51,161 nucleotides of DNA. Source: Bacillus sp. AFS073361. Its GTDB lineage: Bacteria; Bacillota; Bacilli; Bacillales; Cytobacillaceae. The position numbers and the translations under genes are program-made. The stretch is from contig NZ_NUZU01000225.1 of the NCBI RefSeq assembly GCF_002567005.1, positions 1 to 51,161 on the forward strand. The letters run 5' to 3'. This document shows, piece after piece, positions 23,710-33,057 of the stretch (the first letter of the stretch is position 1; each line of letters opens with the position of its first letter). Under the pieces are notes generated by a model. That model was not told where the DNA came from. It saw only the letters and a list, made by a program, of their open reading frames with translations, and did not search any database.

Positions 23710-26700
23710 TTGAATGCTTTAACATCGTTATTCCTCAAGCAGGAAGATGTCCATTCCGTGATTGCCGGAGTGGAAGAGGGCCTAAAGGAACAGCTGATTG
23801 CTGGGTTATCAGGATCGTCTAGAACCGTGTTAGCCGCATCTATTTACGAACAAATGCAAAGGCCGATCATGCTCGTCACACATAATCTACTACAAGCACA
23901 AAAACTTTATGATGATATTGTCAATCTATTAAGCGAAAAGGAAGTTTTTCTTTTTCCTGCGAATGAGTTAATTGCTGCCGAAATGAGTATTGCCAGTCCT
24001 GAATTAAAGGCACAAAGAATAGAAGCCTTGAATTACTGGAGTAAACATAAAAAGGGAATATTAATTGTCCCCGTTGCAGGGTTAAAGAAAATTGTCCCAC
24101 CTAAGTCAATCTGGGAGAAATACCAGCTCTCATTAAAATTAGGAGAAGATATAAATATTGACCAAACCTTAAACACATTTATCAAAATGGGGTATGTTCG
24201 AGCAGAAATGGTAACAACACCAGGGGAATTTAGTGTAAGAGGCGGGATTATTGATATTTATCCGCTAACGGAGGCCAATCCGCTCCGAATTGAATTATTC
24301 GATACAGAAATCGACTCGATTCGTTCCTTCTCTTTAGAAGACCAACGTTCGAAGGAAAAGGTTTCAGAGATTCAGATTGGACCTGCAACAGAGGTAGTAC
24401 TGGAAGCAGAGAATTATAGCCAAATTGTTGAGAAGCTTGAAGCAGGGTTAGGGAATAGCCTTCGAAAGCTGAAGGATGATAAGGCCAAAATGCAACTGTC
24501 ACAGAATATCAGTTTTGAATTAGAGCAATTAAAAAATGGACAGAAGCCTGACCAAGTATTTAAATACCTATCACTAGCGTACGATCGTGCTAGTAGTCTA
24601 CTAGACTACCTGCCAAGAAATGGACTTGTATTTGTTGATGAAATAAGCCGAGTTCAAGAAATGAATGATTCATTAGTAAAAGAAGAGGCAGAATGGTATA
24701 CAAGTTTACTTGGCACTGGTCAGATTATCCATGATTTACATATTTCCCATGACCTAACTGTACTTTTGCATAAAAAGGAATGGCCAATCGTTTATATGTC
24801 CTTATTTTTGCGGCATGTGGCAAATACCAGCCCGCAAAATATTATTAATATATCCTGCAAGCAAATGCAAAACTTCCACGGTCAGATGCATTTGTTAAAA
24901 GCAGAGGTGGACCGTTGGAAAAAAAGCAATTATTCTATTTTATTTTTAGGACCTGATGAAGAACGGGTTAAAAAGCTAGAGCGTGTCCTCGAGGATTATG
25001 AGATCAGTGCGAGTGTAATCAAAAGCGGACAACAGCTGATGCCTGGTAAAGTTCAAATTATGCATGGGAATCTGCAAACAGGTTTTGAACTGTCCATTCA
25101 GAAAATAGCGGTGATTACTGAGGAAGAACTATTTAATAAACGTGTCAAAAAATCTACTAATCGCCAAAAACTATCAAATGCTGAAAGAATTAAAAGTTAC
25201 TCTGAGCTAAAAATCGGTGATCTTGTAGTTCACGTCAATCATGGAATCGGTAAATATCTAGGGATTGAAACGCTTGTCATTAACGGAATTCATAAGGATT
25301 ATCTCCATATCCGTTATCAAGGGACAGACAAACTATATGTCCCTGTCGAACAGATTGACCTGGTCATGAAGTATGTTGGTTCGGAAGGCAAAGAGCCAAA
25401 GATCTATAAGTTGGGCGGAACGGATTGGAAAAAGGTCAAGAAGAAGGTTCAATCTTCTGTTCAAGATATTGCTGATGATCTAATTAAATTATATGCAGAG
25501 CGGGAAGCGGCGGTTGGCTATGCCTATTCACCTGATGGAGATTTGCAGAAAGATTTTGAAACGTCTTTTGCTTACCAAGAAACTGATGATCAATTGCGCT
25601 CTATTCATGAGATTAAAAAAGACATGGAAAGGCCGCGTCCGATGGATCGTCTTCTTTGCGGAGATGTTGGCTATGGAAAAACAGAGGTAGCCATTCGTGC
25701 CGCATTCAAGGCCATCGCTGACGGCAAGCAGGTAGCTTTTCTGGTTCCAACTACCATCTTGGCCCAGCAGCATCATGAAACATTACGGGAAAGGTTTCAG
25801 GATTATCCCATTAATATTGGCCTGTTAAACCGCTTCCGTTCGAAGAAACAACAAACAGAAACAATTAAAGGATTAAAGGCAGGGACGATTGATATTGTCG
25901 TTGGAACACACCGCCTGCTATCCAAAGATATTGTTTACCGGGATTTAGGCCTGTTGATTATTGATGAAGAGCAGCGTTTTGGAGTGACTCATAAGGAAAA
26001 GATCAAGAAACTAAAAACAAATGTTGATGTCTTAACCTTGACGGCAACGCCAATCCCTCGAACGCTGCATATGTCTATGCTTGGTGTCAGAGATTTATCG
26101 GTCATCGAGACGCCGCCTGAAAACCGATTCCCTGTCCAAACGTATGTAATGGAATATAATGGTGCATTGGTGCGGGAAGCGATCGAAAGGGAACTAGCCC
26201 GAGACGGACAAGTTTATTATTTATATAACAGGGTGGAAGATATTGAGCGAAAAGCGGAAGAAATATCAATGCTTGTGCCGGATGCACGCGTGGTATGTGC
26301 TCATGGTCAGATGACAGAAAATGAATTAGAAACGGTGATGATCGGCTTTTTAGCGGGTGAATATGATGTTCTTGTTAGTACCACCATCATTGAAACCGGT
26401 GTGGACATACCGAATGTAAATACCTTAATCGTTTATGATGCGGATCGAATGGGTCTGTCTCAGCTTTATCAGCTCCGCGGCCGCGTCGGTCGTTCAAATC
26501 GTGTCGCCTATGCCTATTTCACTTATCGAAAAGATAAAGTTTTAACGGAGGTCGCAGAAAAGCGTCTTCAAGCTATTAAGGAATTTACCGAGTTAGGTTC
26601 TGGTTTTAAAATTGCCATGCGTGATTTATCGATCAGGGGAGCGGGTAATTTATTAGGTGCCCAACAGCATGGATTTATTGACTCTGTTGGTTTTGACCTT

Positions 26701-27255
26701 TATTCCCAGATGTTAAAAGAGGCGATTGAAGAGCGAAAGGTAAGCATCGGCGTACCTGGAACAGCTGTAAAGAAATCAGTCGAAATTGACCTTGAAATTG
26801 ATGCTTATATTCCTGATACATATATTAAGGATGGGCATCAAAAGATAGAGATGTATAAACGGTTCAGGGGTGCTGAGTCCCTCGATGATATTGAGGAACT
26901 TGAATCAGAAATGCTCGACCGTTTTGGGGAGTATCCGGAAGAGGTTGCCTCTTTATTTCAGATTGCTGAAATGAAAGTTTATGCTCTATTAAATGGCGTG
27001 GACCAAATTAAACAGTCGAAACAAGAAGTAACCATTTTAATAAATGAAGAGGTGACCAACACCATTGATGGAAGTAAGATTTTCCAAATTGGCAGTCAGT
27101 TTGGGCGAAATGTTTCTCCAGGAATGGAAGGTCCTCGACTGAAAATTGTTATTAAAATCAAGGATTATTCTGTTTCAGAATGGTTGAATATTACCTTTGA
27201 AATGGTTAAGGGTGTATCCAAGGCCAAAAAGGTTCATGAAAATCCCGTGAATTAA
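23710..27255 (+). CDS. mfd: Transcription-repair coupling factor Mfd
   Basis: ATP-driven translocase that removes stalled RNA polymerase and recruits UvrA. 1181 residues: UvrB-like domains (about 1-350), a polymerase-interacting domain with NAERIKSYSELKIGDLVVHVNHGIGKY (about 495-570), RecG-like translocase with Walker A GDVGYGKTE (about residue 650), DEEQ box, TATPIPRT, QLRGRVGRS, and a C-terminal TRCF domain that binds UvrA. Start TTG 23710 after GGGAGGAG; the nearby ATG 23714 is out of frame. Length agrees with B. subtilis (1177). Intact. Confidence 0.98.
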   Translation: MNALTSLFLKQEDVHSVIAGVEEGLKEQLIAGLSGSSRTVLAASIYEQMQRPIMLVTHNLLQAQKLYDDIVNLLSEKEVFLFPANELIAAEMSIASPELKAQRIEALNYWSKHKKGILIVPVAGLKKIVPPKSIWEKYQLSLKLGEDINIDQTLNTFIKMGYVRAEMVTTPGEFSVRGGIIDIYPLTEANPLRIELFDTEIDSIRSFSLEDQRSKEKVSEIQIGPATEVVLEAENYSQIVEKLEAGLGNSLRKLKDDKAKMQLSQNISFELEQLKNGQKPDQVFKYLSLAYDRASSLLDYLPRNGLVFVDEISRVQEMNDSLVKEEAEWYTSLLGTGQIIHDLHISHDLTVLLHKKEWPIVYMSLFLRHVANTSPQNIINISCKQMQNFHGQMHLLKAEVDRWKKSNYSILFLGPDEERVKKLERVLEDYEISASVIKSGQQLMPGKVQIMHGNLQTGFELSIQKIAVITEEELFNKRVKKSTNRQKLSNAERIKSYSELKIGDLVVHVNHGIGKYLGIETLVINGIHKDYLHIRYQGTDKLYVPVEQIDLVMKYVGSEGKEPKIYKLGGTDWKKVKKKVQSSVQDIADDLIKLYAEREAAVGYAYSPDGDLQKDFETSFAYQETDDQLRSIHEIKKDMERPRPMDRLLCGDVGYGKTEVAIRAAFKAIADGKQVAFLVPTTILAQQHHETLRERFQDYPINIGLLNRFRSKKQQTETIKGLKAGTIDIVVGTHRLLSKDIVYRDLGLLIIDEEQRFGVTHKEKIKKLKTNVDVLTLTATPIPRTLHMSMLGVRDLSVIETPPENRFPVQTYVMEYNGALVREAIERELARDGQVYYLYNRVEDIERKAEEISMLVPDARVVCAHGQMTENELETVMIGFLAGEYDVLVSTTIIETGVDIPNVNTLIVYDADRMGLSQLYQLRGRVGRSNRVAYAYFTYRKDKVLTEVAEKRLQAIKEFTELGSGFKIAMRDLSIRGAGNLLGAQQHGFIDSVGFDLYSQMLKEAIEERKVSIGVPGTAVKKSVEIDLEIDAYIPDTYIKDGHQKIEMYKRFRGAESLDDIEELESEMLDRFGEYPEEVASLFQIAEMKVYALLNGVDQIKQSKQEVTILINEEVTNTIDGSKIFQIGSQFGRNVSPGMEGPRLKIVIKIKDYSVSEWLNITFEMVKGVSKAKKVHENPVN

Positions 27256-27545
27256 GAGGAATTGGCTAACACAGAGTTACTCTAACCAAGTTAATCCGTT
27301 TGATCGAATCATTCCAAAGAAATGAAGCATTATCCAATTTGGGATAATTCTAAGATATTTGAAAAAAAATTACGTTTATGTATATAACTTTCCAGATGAA
27401 AGATACTAAGTTCAAAGTTGGTGATGATTGGCAAGAAAGGCGGAAGCGACCGAATTATCTAATTTGGAAAAGCTAGTCTATTTCTTACCTCTCAAGGATC
27501 ATTACCAAGTTGAATAATCATCAGATGAAAGTGAGGCAACATTGG
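27256..27545. other. Gene-free stretch between mfd and spoVT
   Basis: It contains a short palindrome ATTATCC/GGATAAT (27329-27335 and 27342-27348) and a possible forespore promoter. A weak stem-loop just after mfd (27264-27290) has no T run. The in-frame extension of spoVT to 27510 is not supported by a ribosome binding site. Confidence 0.5.
27380..27408 (+). promoter_or_regulatory. Possible forespore promoter of spoVT
   Basis: GTATA (27380-27384), 17 bp, GATACTA (27402-27408) resembles sigma-G (or sigma-F) elements with one mismatch in each. spoVT is a sigma-G gene in B. subtilis. Confidence 0.4.
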
Positions 27546-28082
27546 ATGAAAGCAACTGGAATAGTTCGTCGAATCGATGATTTGGGTCGTGTTGTCATTC
27601 CCAAAGAAATACGCAGAACTTTGCGTATACGCGAAGGGGATCCGTTAGAGATCTTTGTGGATCGAGACGGAGAAGTCATCTTGAAAAAATATTCACCTAT
27701 TAGTGAATTGGGTGATTTTGCCAAAGAATATGCTGAAGCGCTTTTTGATAGCCTTGGAAACCCTGTATTAATTTGTGATAGAGACTCTGTTATCGCAATG
27801 GCCGGCGGTTCTAAGAAGGAATACTTAAATAAAAATATTAGTGATGTCATTGAAAAGTCCATGGAAGAGCGAAATTCAATCTTGAATACGCAAAAGGGCG
27901 ATATTGCCTTAGTGGATGGAAATGAGGAAGCAGTAACTTCCTATACGATTGGACCTATTATTGCAAATGGTGACCCAATCGGAGCAGTCATTATTTTTTC
28001 TAAAGAAGGAACTCTTGGCGAGGTTGAACAAAAGGCGGTTGAAACCGCAGCTGGGTTCCTCGCTCGACAAATGGAATCATAA
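27546..28082 (+). CDS. spoVT: Stage V sporulation regulator SpoVT
   Basis: AbrB-like forespore transcription factor that adjusts sigma-G genes. 178 residues: N-terminal swapped-hairpin domain (MKATGIVRRIDDLGRVVIPKEIRR, then RIREGDPLEIF; residues 1-50) followed by a GAF domain (about 60-178), ending AAGFLARQMES. ATG 27546 follows GTGAGG (27531-27536) and agrees with the B. subtilis protein, which has the same length; M at 27510 would add 12 unsupported residues. Confidence 0.97.
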   Translation: MKATGIVRRIDDLGRVVIPKEIRRTLRIREGDPLEIFVDRDGEVILKKYSPISELGDFAKEYAEALFDSLGNPVLICDRDSVIAMAGGSKKEYLNKNISDVIEKSMEERNSILNTQKGDIALVDGNEEAVTSYTIGPIIANGDPIGAVIIFSKEGTLGEVEQKAVETAAGFLARQMES

Positions 28083-28108
28083 AAAAGGCAGCGACAGCTG
28101 TCTTTTTT
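28081..28108 (+). terminator. Terminator after spoVT
   Basis: A-rich arm with GGCAGC (28087-28092), loop GACA, GCTGTC (28097-28102) and a T run; overlaps the stop codon. Confidence 0.9.
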
Positions 28109-28134
28109 ATTTAGCTTAAAAACGGCTGTGCGTG

Positions 28135-28143
28135 TGCTATAAT
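28135..28143 (+). promoter_or_regulatory. Extended -10 promoter of yabM operon
   Basis: TGCTATAAT is a perfect extended -10 element 36 nt before yabM; the -35 is weak. It follows the spoVT terminator. Confidence 0.6.
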
Positions 28144-28178
28144 AACCTTCGAGTTTGTATTTTTTGGCAGGTGAATGA

Positions 28179-29801
28179 ATGAAGTCTGTAAATGTGAATC
28201 AGTCTAGGGCTCTGTTTAGGGGGGCTTTTATTTTAATGCTGGCGGCACTAGTTACAAAAATTTTAAGTGCCTTTTACCGAATTCCTTTTCAAAATATTGT
28301 CGGTGATATCGGTTTTTACATATACCAACAGGTGTACCCGTTTTATGGAATGGCCATCGTCCTGTCGACGACGGGCTTTCCGGTGGTTATTTCTAAGCTG
28401 TATGCGGAGCAGAAACTAAAAGGTGACGATATCAAATCTCGTCTCTTGTTATTTTTCTCCTTTATTTATTTGCAATTATTTGGTTTTCTTTGTTTCTTGA
28501 TTCTTTATTTTGGGGCGGGCAGCATCGCGGTTTGGATGAATGACCCGCATCTAGCGATTCTTTTACGGGTTGTCTCAATCGTGTTTTTGATGTTTCCACT
28601 GATATCAATCCTACGCGGGTATTACCAAGGCAGCGGCAACATGGTTCCTACCGCCTTATCCCAGGTGGGCGAACAATCAACCAGGGTGGTAACCATCCTC
28701 TTTCTAGCATATCTTTTTATGGAAAAGGGCTATTCACAGTATCTTGTTGGCGGAGGGGCCATGTTTGGCTCAATTACAGGCAGTATGGTCTCAGGAATCA
28801 TCTTGTTTATGTTTTTGTGGATTCGTAAAGAATGGAAGGTAATAGCACCCAGTCCAGGTATGTTTCAAAACTATACTGGCGAGGCCAAAAAGATCCTGAA
28901 GGCACTGATCTTCCAAGGTCTAACGATTTGTATCAGCGGGATGCTGATGATTTTTATCCAATTAGGGGATTCGTTAAGTCTCTTCTCCCTGCTTGTCTCA
29001 AGTGGTGTGGAAAAAGACATGGCCAAGGGCCTTAAAGGGATATTTGATCGGGGGCAGCCGCTTATTCAATTAGGTACCATTGCTGCGACCTCGATGTCAT
29101 TAACACTGGTTCCTTTAATTACAAGAGAGCGTTTATCAGCCAAACCGGAATTTTTGCAACACAAAATTCAAGTAGCTCTTAAGGTAAGTGTGATCATTGG
29201 TGTCGGGGCATCGGCTGGACTATGGGCAATTATTGAACCAACCAATACGATGCTGTTTGAAAATAACGCAGGATCTGAGGTCATCGGTGTGCTTGGCTTT
29301 ATGATTCTATTTACATCGATTACATCAACGATTATTGCCATTATGCAAGGGCTTGGAGTCATGCTTTTTCCTGCCATCGCGGCAGCCCTTGCCTTTCCGG
29401 TGAAATATATACTAAATGGTGTGTTCGTTCCCTTATATGGAACAATGGGGGCAGCCATTTCTTCACTGCTTTCACTATTTCTCGTCACAGTTCTGTTATT
29501 CGTTCAATTTAAAAAGATCACCAGGATTTCGCTATTTTCTCTGCGCTTTTCGTGGACGGTGGTCATGGCGACAGCAACTATGGTCGTCTTTTTAAAAGTT
29601 TATTTATATTTATGGGGCACAGATGATGTTGGACGAATCGAGTCCGTCTTTCAATCGCTAAGTTCCGCTCTATTAGGTGGATTCCTCTTCTTATTGGTGA
29701 TGATTAGGGGGAGAGTGTTTCTTGAAGAAGAACTATCATTATTTCCATTTGGAAGTAAATTAATAAAATTAATGGCACGAAAGGATAGGAATAGATGGTG
29801 A
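28179..29801 (+). CDS. yabM: MATE/MOP-superfamily polysaccharide flippase-like protein (YabM)
   Basis: Integral membrane protein of the SpoVB/polysaccharide transporter family, 540 residues with about 12-14 hydrophobic helices. The N-terminal FRGAFILMLAALVTKILSAFYRIPFQNIVGD pattern is typical of SpoVB-like flippases, which move lipid-linked sugars across the membrane. Its specific substrate is unknown, and it is distinct from the MurJ of the organism. ATG 28179 follows AGGTGA (28169-28174). It overlaps yabN by 7 nt. Confidence 0.88.
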   Translation: MKSVNVNQSRALFRGAFILMLAALVTKILSAFYRIPFQNIVGDIGFYIYQQVYPFYGMAIVLSTTGFPVVISKLYAEQKLKGDDIKSRLLLFFSFIYLQLFGFLCFLILYFGAGSIAVWMNDPHLAILLRVVSIVFLMFPLISILRGYYQGSGNMVPTALSQVGEQSTRVVTILFLAYLFMEKGYSQYLVGGGAMFGSITGSMVSGIILFMFLWIRKEWKVIAPSPGMFQNYTGEAKKILKALIFQGLTICISGMLMIFIQLGDSLSLFSLLVSSGVEKDMAKGLKGIFDRGQPLIQLGTIAATSMSLTLVPLITRERLSAKPEFLQHKIQVALKVSVIIGVGASAGLWAIIEPTNTMLFENNAGSEVIGVLGFMILFTSITSTIIAIMQGLGVMLFPAIAAALAFPVKYILNGVFVPLYGTMGAAISSLLSLFLVTVLLFVQFKKITRISLFSLRFSWTVVMATATMVVFLKVYLYLWGTDDVGRIESVFQSLSSALLGGFLFLLVMIRGRVFLEEELSLFPFGSKLIKLMARKDRNRW

Positions 29802-31264
29802 AAAAGATTGAGATTCTTGGTTTAGGTGCAGGGGATTTAGCGCAGCTTCCCGTTGGAGTGTATAAGAAATTAATGAACGCAGGAGAGGTATTTTTACGGA
29901 CGAAGGAGCACCCTGTCGTCGCTGAGTTAGAGAAAGAAGGATTTACTTATCTTTCGTTTGATGCGATTTATGAAAAACATGATCAATTTGAGGATGTGTA
30001 TGAAGAAATTGCTCAGACACTATTGGATAAGGCCGGCCGCGAGGCGGTGGTTTATGCGGTCCCCGGACACCCGCTAGTGGCGGAGCAGACCGTACAGCTC
30101 CTTTTAGAGTATGGTCCAAAGCGAGAGATTGAGATTACGATTGGCGGCGGTCAAAGCTTTATTGACGCCTTATTTACGTCGTTAAAAATTGACCCCATTG
30201 AAGGATTCCAATTGCTTGATGGGACATCACTGTCCAAAGAGCAGCTGCAGATTCAACAACATATGATCATTGGCCAAGTTTACGATCAATTTGTTGCTTC
30301 GAACGTGAAACTAACGTTAATGGAAAAATTACCTGATGATTATTTGGTGTATATTGTAACGGCCGCAGGAAGCAGCGCTGAGATTGTCGAGAAAGTACCT
30401 TTGTATGAGTTGGATCGAAATGTATCAATCAACAATTTAACGTCCGTTTATATCCCTCCAGTTAAAGAAGAACAAATTCTATTGAAGAATTTTTCAAAAC
30501 TCAGGGAAATTATTGCCGAACTCAGGAGTCCGACAGGCTGTCCATGGGACCGGGAGCAAACACATGAATCCTTAAAGAAATACTTAATTGAAGAAACCTT
30601 TGAAGTGATTGATGCAATAAATAGTGGAGATATTGATCATTTAATTGAGGAACTTGGCGATGTACTGCTGCAGGTCATGCTCCATGCACAAATTGGTGAG
30701 GATGATGGTTATTTTTCGATAGATGACATTATTGAGGGATTATCAGCAAAAATGATTCGACGCCATCCCCATGTCTTCGGAAATGTTGAGGCAGAGAATG
30801 CGGATGAAGTCGTTCGAAATTGGCAGGAGATTAAGAGACAGGAAAAGGGTGAAGAAGCACCCAACTCTTTACTTGAGGGGGTGTCAATGGCATTACCCAA
30901 TCTGTTAAGAGCCTATGAACTGCAAAAGAAAGCAGCCAAGGTTGGCTTTGATTGGCAGGAAATTACCCCAGCTTTGGAGAAAGTGAAAGAAGAGCTCGAA
31001 GAATTTGTGCAGGAACTTGATGGAACAGAAGAAGGAATGAAACGTGCGAAAGGGGAATTCGGTGATTTATTATTTGCGTTTGTAAATGTCGCCAGATTCT
31101 TAAAGATTCATCCGGAAGAAGCTTTGTTTGAAACCAATGAGAAGTTTACACGCCGGTTTCAGTTTGTCGAGGAAAGGGTAAAGGAAAGCAGCAGGACATT
31201 TGAGGAACATACACTTGAACAACTTGACCAATATTGGGATGAGGCAAAAGTTAAGGGATTATAA
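29795..31264 (+). CDS. yabN: YabN: tetrapyrrole-methylase-like domain fused to MazG NTP pyrophosphohydrolase
   Basis: Two-domain protein of 489 residues. The N-terminal TP-methylase-like domain (about 3-215) has the LGLGAGDLAQLP and YAVPGHPLVAE motifs; its substrate is unknown. The C-terminal MazG region (about 240-485) holds two EExxE...EExxD modules: EETFEVIDAI / EELGDVLLQV and VKEELEEF / GEFGDLLFAF. MazG enzymes cut NTPs to NMPs, clearing damaged or alarmone-linked nucleotides. Overlaps yabM, and rqcP follows after 17 nt, one likely operon. Confidence 0.95.
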   Translation: MVKKIEILGLGAGDLAQLPVGVYKKLMNAGEVFLRTKEHPVVAELEKEGFTYLSFDAIYEKHDQFEDVYEEIAQTLLDKAGREAVVYAVPGHPLVAEQTVQLLLEYGPKREIEITIGGGQSFIDALFTSLKIDPIEGFQLLDGTSLSKEQLQIQQHMIIGQVYDQFVASNVKLTLMEKLPDDYLVYIVTAAGSSAEIVEKVPLYELDRNVSINNLTSVYIPPVKEEQILLKNFSKLREIIAELRSPTGCPWDREQTHESLKKYLIEETFEVIDAINSGDIDHLIEELGDVLLQVMLHAQIGEDDGYFSIDDIIEGLSAKMIRRHPHVFGNVEAENADEVVRNWQEIKRQEKGEEAPNSLLEGVSMALPNLLRAYELQKKAAKVGFDWQEITPALEKVKEELEEFVQELDGTEEGMKRAKGEFGDLLFAFVNVARFLKIHPEEALFETNEKFTRRFQFVEERVKESSRTFEEHTLEQLDQYWDEAKVKGL

Positions 31265-31281
31265 AAGAGGAGGACAACTAC

Positions 31282-31557
31282 ATGCGTCTTGATAAATTTT
31301 TAAAAGTATCTCGTTTAATTAAAAGAAGGACCTTAGCAAAAGAAGTATCGGATCAGGGACGAATTGAAATTAATGGGAAAGAGGCTAAGGCCAGCTCAAC
31401 GGTAAAAGTCGGTGATGAATTAACCATTCGTTTAGGGCAGAGGAAGGTAACAGCGAGAATTGACCGAATTCAAGATACCACACGCAAGGAAGATGCAGCA
31501 GAAATGTATACTATCATCAATGAAGAAAGAATTGGTTCCACCGAATCGCCCTTTTAG
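31282..31557 (+). CDS. rqcP: RqcP (YabO), S4-domain ribosome quality control factor
   Basis: Small Hsp15-like RNA-binding protein that works with RqcH in adding poly-alanine tails on stalled 50S subunits. 91 residues with a complete S4 domain: MRLDKFLKVSRLIKRRTLAKEV followed by GRIEINGKEAKASSTVKVGD. GAGGAGGA precedes ATG 31282. Last gene of the yabM-yabN cluster. The bases after its stop carry an inverted repeat reaching into the yabP binding site. Confidence 0.95.
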   Translation: MRLDKFLKVSRLIKRRTLAKEVSDQGRIEINGKEAKASSTVKVGDELTIRLGQRKVTARIDRIQDTTRKEDAAEMYTIINEERIGSTESPF

Positions 31558-31577
31558 TAACCGGGTTCTAATTTTTT

Positions 31578-31630
31578 CATCCCTCACATAAATATGTATC
31601 AAAAAGGTTGTACAAAGATTGTGAGGGATG
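31578..31630 (+). promoter_or_regulatory. Inverted repeat covering the yabP ribosome binding site
   Basis: CATCCCTCACA (31578-31588) and TGTGAGGGATG (31620-31630) are perfect 11-base inverted arms around 31 bases. The right arm contains the GAGGG binding site of yabP. In RNA started upstream (rqcP read-through) the site would be paired. Confidence 0.7.
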
Positions 31631-31633
31631 TTA

Positions 31634-31936
31634 ATGAGCCAATTTTATGAGAATAATCCATCAAAGAGCACCGTTCCAGAACATGATGTCATCATGAGGG
31701 GCAGAAGGCTGCTTGATATTACTGGGGTTAAACAAGTTGAAAGTTTTGATAATGAGGAGTTTTTACTCGAGACCACCATGGGGTTTTTAGCTATCAAAGG
31801 GCAGAACCTGCAAATGAAAAACTTAGATGTAGAAAAGGGGCTTGTTTCGATCAAGGGGAAGATCTTTGATCTAGTTTATCTTGATGAACAGCACGGGGAG
31901 AAAGCTAAAGGATTCTTTAGTAAGTTATTCCGATGA
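31634..31936 (+). CDS. yabP: Sporulation protein YabP
   Basis: 100-residue member of the YabP/YqfC family made under sigma-E and needed for spore formation, biochemical role unknown. Conserved blocks include HDVIMRGRRLLDITGVKQVESFDNEEFLLET and MGFLAIKGQNLQMKNLDVEKG. ATG 31634 is 6 nt after the GAGGG site; ATG 31628 overlaps it. The stop overlaps the yabQ start (ATGA), so the pair is translationally coupled. Confidence 0.94.
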   Translation: MSQFYENNPSKSTVPEHDVIMRGRRLLDITGVKQVESFDNEEFLLETTMGFLAIKGQNLQMKNLDVEKGLVSIKGKIFDLVYLDEQHGEKAKGFFSKLFR

Positions 31937-32565
31937 GCCTCTCGACTCAATTTTTCACCCTGCTTTCGATGATTGGAATGGGCACCTTGTTTGGTGCCAT
32001 GTTCGATACTTATCAACGGTTTTTAAAACGGCCGAAACGAAAGCAATGGATAGTCTTTTTTAATGATTTACTCTTTTGGATTATCCAAGCAGTGATTATT
32101 TTCTATACCCTATTTTTAGTCAATAATGGCGAGCTTAGATTTTATATCTTCCTCGCTCTTATTTGTGGATTTGCTGCTTACCAGAGTCTATTTAAAGGGA
32201 TCTATCTTCGCTTGCTCGAATTTGTGATAAAATCTGTGATTGCGATCAGCCGCTTCTTAAAAAAGACCTTTCAGCTATTGATCTATAAACCAATTGTTGG
32301 TCTTGTTCAGTTTATTATCATCATTATCATTGCGATTGGCAGGGGCCTTTTCACCCTTGTAAAATTTATTGGTAAGGTTTTATTATTAATAGTCAAAATT
32401 ATTGTCGTTCCGATGCAAAAAATCCTGTTGCTCTTTTGGAAACTTTTGCCGAAAAGTATTAAAAAATCCGTCGAGAAGTTATATAATAAAACGGCAGGAA
32501 ATTTTCAGAGAATCAGGAATTATATTACTAAGTTTATAGATAGATGGAAAAAACGAAATGAGTAA
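31933..32565 (+). CDS. yabQ: Spore cortex biosynthesis protein YabQ
   Basis: Membrane protein of the forespore outer membrane needed for cortex formation. 210 residues: N-terminal helices (about 3-25, 40-62, 68-88), then a long hydrophobic-basic region (about 95-165) containing an unusual run of isoleucines (VQFIIIIIIAIG), and a strongly basic C-terminus. Overlaps yabP (4 nt) and the following divIC reading frame. Confidence 0.92.
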   Translation: MSLSTQFFTLLSMIGMGTLFGAMFDTYQRFLKRPKRKQWIVFFNDLLFWIIQAVIIFYTLFLVNNGELRFYIFLALICGFAAYQSLFKGIYLRLLEFVIKSVIAISRFLKKTFQLLIYKPIVGLVQFIIIIIIAIGRGLFTLVKFIGKVLLLIVKIIVVPMQKILLLFWKLLPKSIKKSVEKLYNKTAGNFQRIRNYITKFIDRWKKRNE

Positions 32566-32578
32566 GGCGGTGAGGGAA

Positions 32579-32962
32579 ATGGGAGCAGAACAAAAGAGTA
32601 GTGTATCAAAGATTCAGACAACCTTTGTAAAGCAGCAAGAATATGCAGAAATTGCTTCAGCTAGGAAAAAGAAGTTATTAGCAAGAAGGCTGACAATGTT
32701 TCTGGTATTTGCGAGCATTCTCTCTTACTTGATGATTTCCAGTAACATTTCCCAAACGGCAAAGCTCAATGCTAAGATTGCACAGAAGAAGCAGCTGGAT
32801 CATGAGTTAAGGCAATTAAAAGGGCAGCAAGATATTCTAAATGAAAATATTATTAAATTAAATGATGATGATTATATTGCAAAGTTGGCAAGAAAAGAGT
32901 ACTTTTTCTCCAGTAAAGGTGAAATCATTTTTAATATTCCAGATGAAAAGAAGGGTAAATGA
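32579..32962 (+). CDS. divIC: Cell division protein DivIC (FtsB-like)
   Basis: Bitopic divisome protein that pairs with FtsL and DivIB. 127 residues: basic cytoplasmic N-terminus, one transmembrane helix (about 39-55), an extracytoplasmic coiled coil (about 58-95) and a short C-terminal domain (GEIIFNIPDE). I select ATG 32579, preceded by GGTGAGG (32569-32575); the frame begins at 32558 but the length from 32579 is close to B. subtilis DivIC (125). Confidence 0.92.
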   Translation: MGAEQKSSVSKIQTTFVKQQEYAEIASARKKKLLARRLTMFLVFASILSYLMISSNISQTAKLNAKIAQKKQLDHELRQLKGQQDILNENIIKLNDDDYIAKLARKEYFFSSKGEIIFNIPDEKKGK

Positions 32963-32979
32963 ACCATTTTATAGTCATA

Positions 32980-33009
32980 TTGACACTGATTTTTTTCTTT
33001 TTGTATAAT
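32980..33009 (+). promoter_or_regulatory. Sigma-A promoter of yabR
   Basis: TTGACA (32980-32985), 18 bp, TATAAT (33004-33009); both hexamers perfect. Confidence 0.85.
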
Positions 33010-33057
33010 ATAGAGTAAGATTGATTTTTTAAACTTTTAAGGAGGAACATTCTTTTT

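Noticed and set aside
31588..31620. Sigma-E promoter for yabP
   Set aside because: ATA-like and TACAAA-like elements are present, but no pair fits the expected spacing and consensus well enough.
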